A program made the position numbers and the translations under genes. Shown here piece by piece: positions 61,879 to 64,000 of a stretch of DNA of 64,000 nucleotides. Location of the stretch: NCBI RefSeq assembly GCF_016908395.1, contig NZ_JAFBDU010000001.1, positions 1,240,001 to 1,304,000 on the forward strand, in the 5' to 3' direction. Under the pieces are notes generated by a model. The model had not been told where the DNA came from and searched no databases. It was given only the letters and a program-made list of their open reading frames with translations. Every line of letters starts with the position of its first letter. The stretch's first letter is position 1. The stretch comes from Metabacillus crassostreae. Its GTDB lineage: Bacteria; Bacillota; Bacilli; Bacillales; Bacillaceae.

Positions 61879-62343
61879 ATGTTAAAAGTTGAAAGGCTAT
61901 TAGTCAATTATAAAACATTAGAAGAATTTAAGAAATTTAGAGAGTATGGCATTCAAGAACTTTCGATGCTAGAAGACTTACAGTCAAATATCATCGAAAA
62001 TGACAGTGATTCACCATTCTATGGAGTTTACTATGGAGACAAACTTGTCGCTAGGATGAGTCTTTACCGAGTTGACAAGAAATTTGATCAATATTTCAAT
62101 CCACAACAAGACTTTTTAGAGCTTTGGAAGCTTGAAGTTTTGCCTAATTACCAAGGAAAAGGTTATGGGAAAGCACTTGTTGATTATGCTAAAACCTTTC
62201 AATTACCTATTAAAACTAACCCACGTGTAAAATCAGGTGACTTTTGGTCAAAAATGGATTTTGAACCTGTGAAATATGATATGGAAAGAGATAAAGGTGA
62301 AAATCCTTTAGTGTGGTATCCAGCTGGAGTCTCTGAACAATAA
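61879..62343 (+). CDS. ylbP: YlbP-like GNAT N-acetyltransferase
   Basis: 154 residues. GNAT fold with the acetyl-CoA motif LEVLPNYQGKGYGKALVDYAK (Q/RxxGxG/A) at about residues 90-110, preceded by PFYGVYYGDKLVARMSLYRV. The acceptor is unknown. AGGAGG lies eight bases before ATG 61879; the ATG two codons earlier is too close to it. It converges on the rsfA-like gene, the same arrangement as ylbP-ylbO in B. subtilis. Confidence 0.9.
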   Translation: MLKVERLLVNYKTLEEFKKFREYGIQELSMLEDLQSNIIENDSDSPFYGVYYGDKLVARMSLYRVDKKFDQYFNPQQDFLELWKLEVLPNYQGKGYGKALVDYAKTFQLPIKTNPRVKSGDFWSKMDFEPVKYDMERDKGENPLVWYPAGVSEQ

Positions 62344-62433
62344 ACATAAGGAAAAGTGCAAGCCGGCCTGGAGCTTAGACTTTAAAACTAAAGTGCAGTT
62401 TTTATACTTCATCAATCATCTTATAAACAGAAG

Positions 62434-62477
62434 CAACAAAAAAAGTAGTGGATAAAATCCCACTACTTTTTTGTTGT
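62434..62477. terminator. Bidirectional terminator between ylbP and the rsfA-like gene
   Basis: Arms AAAAAAGTAGTG and CACTACTTTTTT around GATAAAATCC, extended by AACA/TGTT. T runs on both strands serve the two converging genes. Confidence 0.93.
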
Positions 62478-62514
62478 TTCTAAAATTATTACTCTTTGAA
62501 ACAGTACTTTCATC

Positions 62515-63165
62515 TTACTTTTCAACTCTTTCTAATACACCATTTTTATCCATTTGAAACTTCACTTTTCGATTTCTCTCATCCTCTTGTAGAATAACCA
62601 TTTTTCTAACTTTATCCATCACTTCAATTAAAGCATGATAATCCGCTTCTATTACTTGTAAATTGTTTGATAATGTAGTTTTCTCTTGCTTAAGTTTTTT
62701 AATAATCTCTTTCAGTTCCATATTCTCAGTTGTTAACCTTTGATTTTCTGCTTGAATTTCATTTACCGCAGGTGCTTCTTCATACTGTTTAAGAAATGTA
62801 ATAAGTTCTTTTATTGTATTTGAACTTTGACTTTGGTTTTGATTGACGGATTTCTCATTTGGAACTTCAACCACTTCTTTTTCTTCATTATTTTGATCTT
62901 GTTCAACAGTGGATTGCTCAATATCTGAAGTATATGTTCTTAACTCTTTTCTTTGCTTTTTTGCAACTTCAATACCAGTTTTATATTGTTTACGAACATG
63001 TGAATTCCATCTAAACCCACATGCTGCTGCAGTTCGAGATAATTTTCTACCTACTTCTTCAAATGCAGCAAGTTGTGTTGCTCCTTCACGTATATGTCTC
63101 AGCACCACTTCAGCTAATAGTAAATCTTCATCATGTGTCCATGCATCTTGTCGTGTAGTAGTCAT
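62515..63165 (-). CDS. RsfA/YlbO family sporulation transcription factor
   Basis: 216 residues from ATG 63165 ([17 protein letters not shown]), seven bases after GGAGG. The N-terminal Myb/SANT-like DNA-binding domain is clear: [20 protein letters not shown]... [20 protein letters not shown], then NSHVRKQY. A charged linker leads to a C-terminal coiled coil (residues about 138-195, [20 protein letters not shown]). B. subtilis RsfA is a prespore regulator and YlbO a paralogue at this locus. Which genes it controls cannot be read here. Confidence 0.93.
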   Translation of the reverse strand: MTTTRQDAWTHDEDLLLAEVVLRHIREGATQLAAFEEVGRKLSRTAAACGFRWNSHVRKQYKTGIEVAKKQRKELRTYTSDIEQSTVEQDQNNEEKEVVEVPNEKSVNQNQSQSSNTIKELITFLKQYEEAPAVNEIQAENQRLTTENMELKEIIKKLKQEKTTLSNNLQVIEADYHALIEVMDKVRKMVILQEDERNRKVKFQMDKNGVLERVEK

Positions 63166-63516
63166 CTTAATACCTCCAATAGTCACTTTTAATTAATACA
63201 TATGCAACTACTAGAAAAGATAGACTAATTACACTCTATTACTTATAAAAATATACAAAACCACAAATTGCTATTTATCAAAAACTTTCTATAATAAAAG
63301 GCTTTACTTTCTTAGGAAAAAAACATGGCCCTCTTATCCTAAAGGGCTAAGAGTTTACTTGTTAGTTGAACTCCTGTGAGATAGCCATTTGACTCCTTCT
63401 TTAAGCTAGAATGCTTGTATATCCATCCATGTCCAATCAACACAATCAACAGGTTATTAAAATTCAATATTAAGCTTTATCAGGGCCTAATTATCAAATA
63501 ACCTTAAACTCTATGT
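63166..63516. other. Non-coding gap with weak terminator and decayed repeat traces
   Basis: About 350 bases. On the minus strand AGCCCT/AGGGC (63328-63347) followed by CATGTTTTTTT could end the enoyl-CoA hydratase transcript. Near 63450-63480, CAATCAACAGGTTATTAAAA then TTCAATATTAAGCTTTATCA resembles the right end of family A. No open frame. Confidence 0.45.
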
Positions 63517-63999
63517 TCATTCCTTTTTTCTGCTCATAAAATTTGCAACAGCTTGATGATGTTCATCTAACTCCCATAACACTGAACAGTTATATATCTC
63601 AGACATCATCCGATTATGTAATCCGGTTTGTTTCCATTGATTTACTTTAATTGATTTATATGCTCTTATTACATTTGGGTCGGTAACTAATGAGTTTTCT
63701 ATAAATTTGTAAGTAACAGGGTAAAAGTCATCCTCAGAAGAGAAAACTTTGTTAATAAAGCCTAGTGATTCTGCTTCTTCAACTAATATCTTGTCTGCAG
63801 AATACAAGAGAGACATTGCCTGATCATACCGTAATTTTTCCAAAAGCATTGTTGCTCCACCCCAACCTGTGGTAATCGCTAATTGCCCTTGAATGAATCC
63901 AACAGAAACACCTTGTTTAGCTAATCTAAAATCACAAGCTGTTGCTATTTCACAGCCACCTCCTAAAGCAACCCCATTTAATAAAGCATAAGTTGGTAC
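63517..63999 (-). CDS. Enoyl-CoA hydratase/isomerase family protein, 3' part (cut by window edge)
   Basis: The frame is open from 63999 down to the stop at 63517 (160 codons seen), so the gene starts beyond the window; the first in-window ATG (63849) is internal. The crotonase oxyanion-hole segment is visible: LLNGVALGGGCEIATACDFR at the N-terminal part seen, followed by FIQGQLAITTGWGGA and LLEKLRYDQAMSLLYSADKI. The C-terminus (HHQAVANFMSRKK) fits the family. Members hydrate or isomerise acyl-CoA thioesters; the substrate is not determinable. The rpmF-neighbour position agrees with some Bacillus genomes. Confidence 0.92.
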   Translation of the reverse strand, partial: VPTYALLNGVALGGGCEIATACDFRLAKQGVSVGFIQGQLAITTGWGGATMLLEKLRYDQAMSLLYSADKILVEEAESLGFINKVFSSEDDFYPVTYKFIENSLVTDPNVIRAYKSIKVNQWKQTGLHNRMMSEIYNCSVLWELDEHHQAVANFMSRKKE

Positions 64000-64000
64000 A

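Overview
The window is a chromosomal segment of an AT-rich, endospore-forming member of the Bacillaceae. The evidence is an almost complete, Bacillus subtilis-type gene order running from ylbO (rsfA-like) through the dcw cell-division/wall cluster, the spoIIG and sigG loci, the ylm genes and divIVA, then ileS, lspA, the pyr operon, the cysH sulfate operon, and finally rqcH (yloA) and yloB. Comparisons with B. subtilis are from memory. Sporulation genes (spoVD, spoVE, spoIIGA, sigE, sigG), a bacillithiol gene (bshC) and a DNPR-type (meso-diaminopimelate) MurE fit this placement. Nearly everything is on the minus strand. The plus-strand exceptions are rqcH, an EamA transporter, a small membrane protein and a YlbP-like acetyltransferase.

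Layout from left to right: the N-terminal part of a calcium P-type ATPase and the divergent rqcH (1-3400); two accessory genes, a GNAT acetyltransferase and an EamA transporter, not expected here in B. subtilis (3.5-5.3 kb); siroheme synthesis and sulfate assimilation sirC-sirB-sumT-cysC-sat-cysP-cysH (5.3-11.2 kb); an orphan small membrane protein (11.7-12 kb); the ten-gene pyrimidine operon pyrR-pyrP-pyrB-pyrC-pyrAA-pyrAB-pyrK-pyrD-pyrF-pyrE, with three PyrR attenuators (12.3-24.2 kb); rluD-type pseudouridine synthase, lspA, ylyA and the T-box-controlled ileS (24.2-29.9 kb); divIVA, ylmH, ylmG, sepF, ylmE, ylmD, ylmC (29.9-34.2 kb); sigG, sigE, spoIIGA (34.4-37.1 kb); ftsZ, ftsA, sbp, ylxX, ylxW, divIB, murB, murG, spoVE, murD, mraY, murE, spoVD, pbpB, ftsL, rsmH, mraZ (38-58.1 kb); bshC, a DUF3397 protein, panE-like, ylbP, rsfA-like and a partial enoyl-CoA hydratase (58.2-64 kb).

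The regulatory DNA is unusually readable. There are three PyrR-binding attenuators, an isoleucine T-box, a Spo0A-type spoIIG promoter with long spacing and two 0A-like boxes, a sigma-H-like promoter before ftsA, a sigma-F/G-like promoter before sigG, and a 10-bp-phased GTGG repeat array that fits an MraZ operator.

I see no CRISPR array, rRNA, tRNA, prophage or recognisable defence system. The best candidates for undescribed biology lie between the genes. A ~170-bp repeat with imperfect inverted termini (family B) occurs five times and looks like a non-autonomous transposable element. A second family (A) has similar ends. A 205-bp element between murB and divIB is bounded by two identical 23-bp palindromes. 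Several orphan hairpins lie between genes that are otherwise contiguous.
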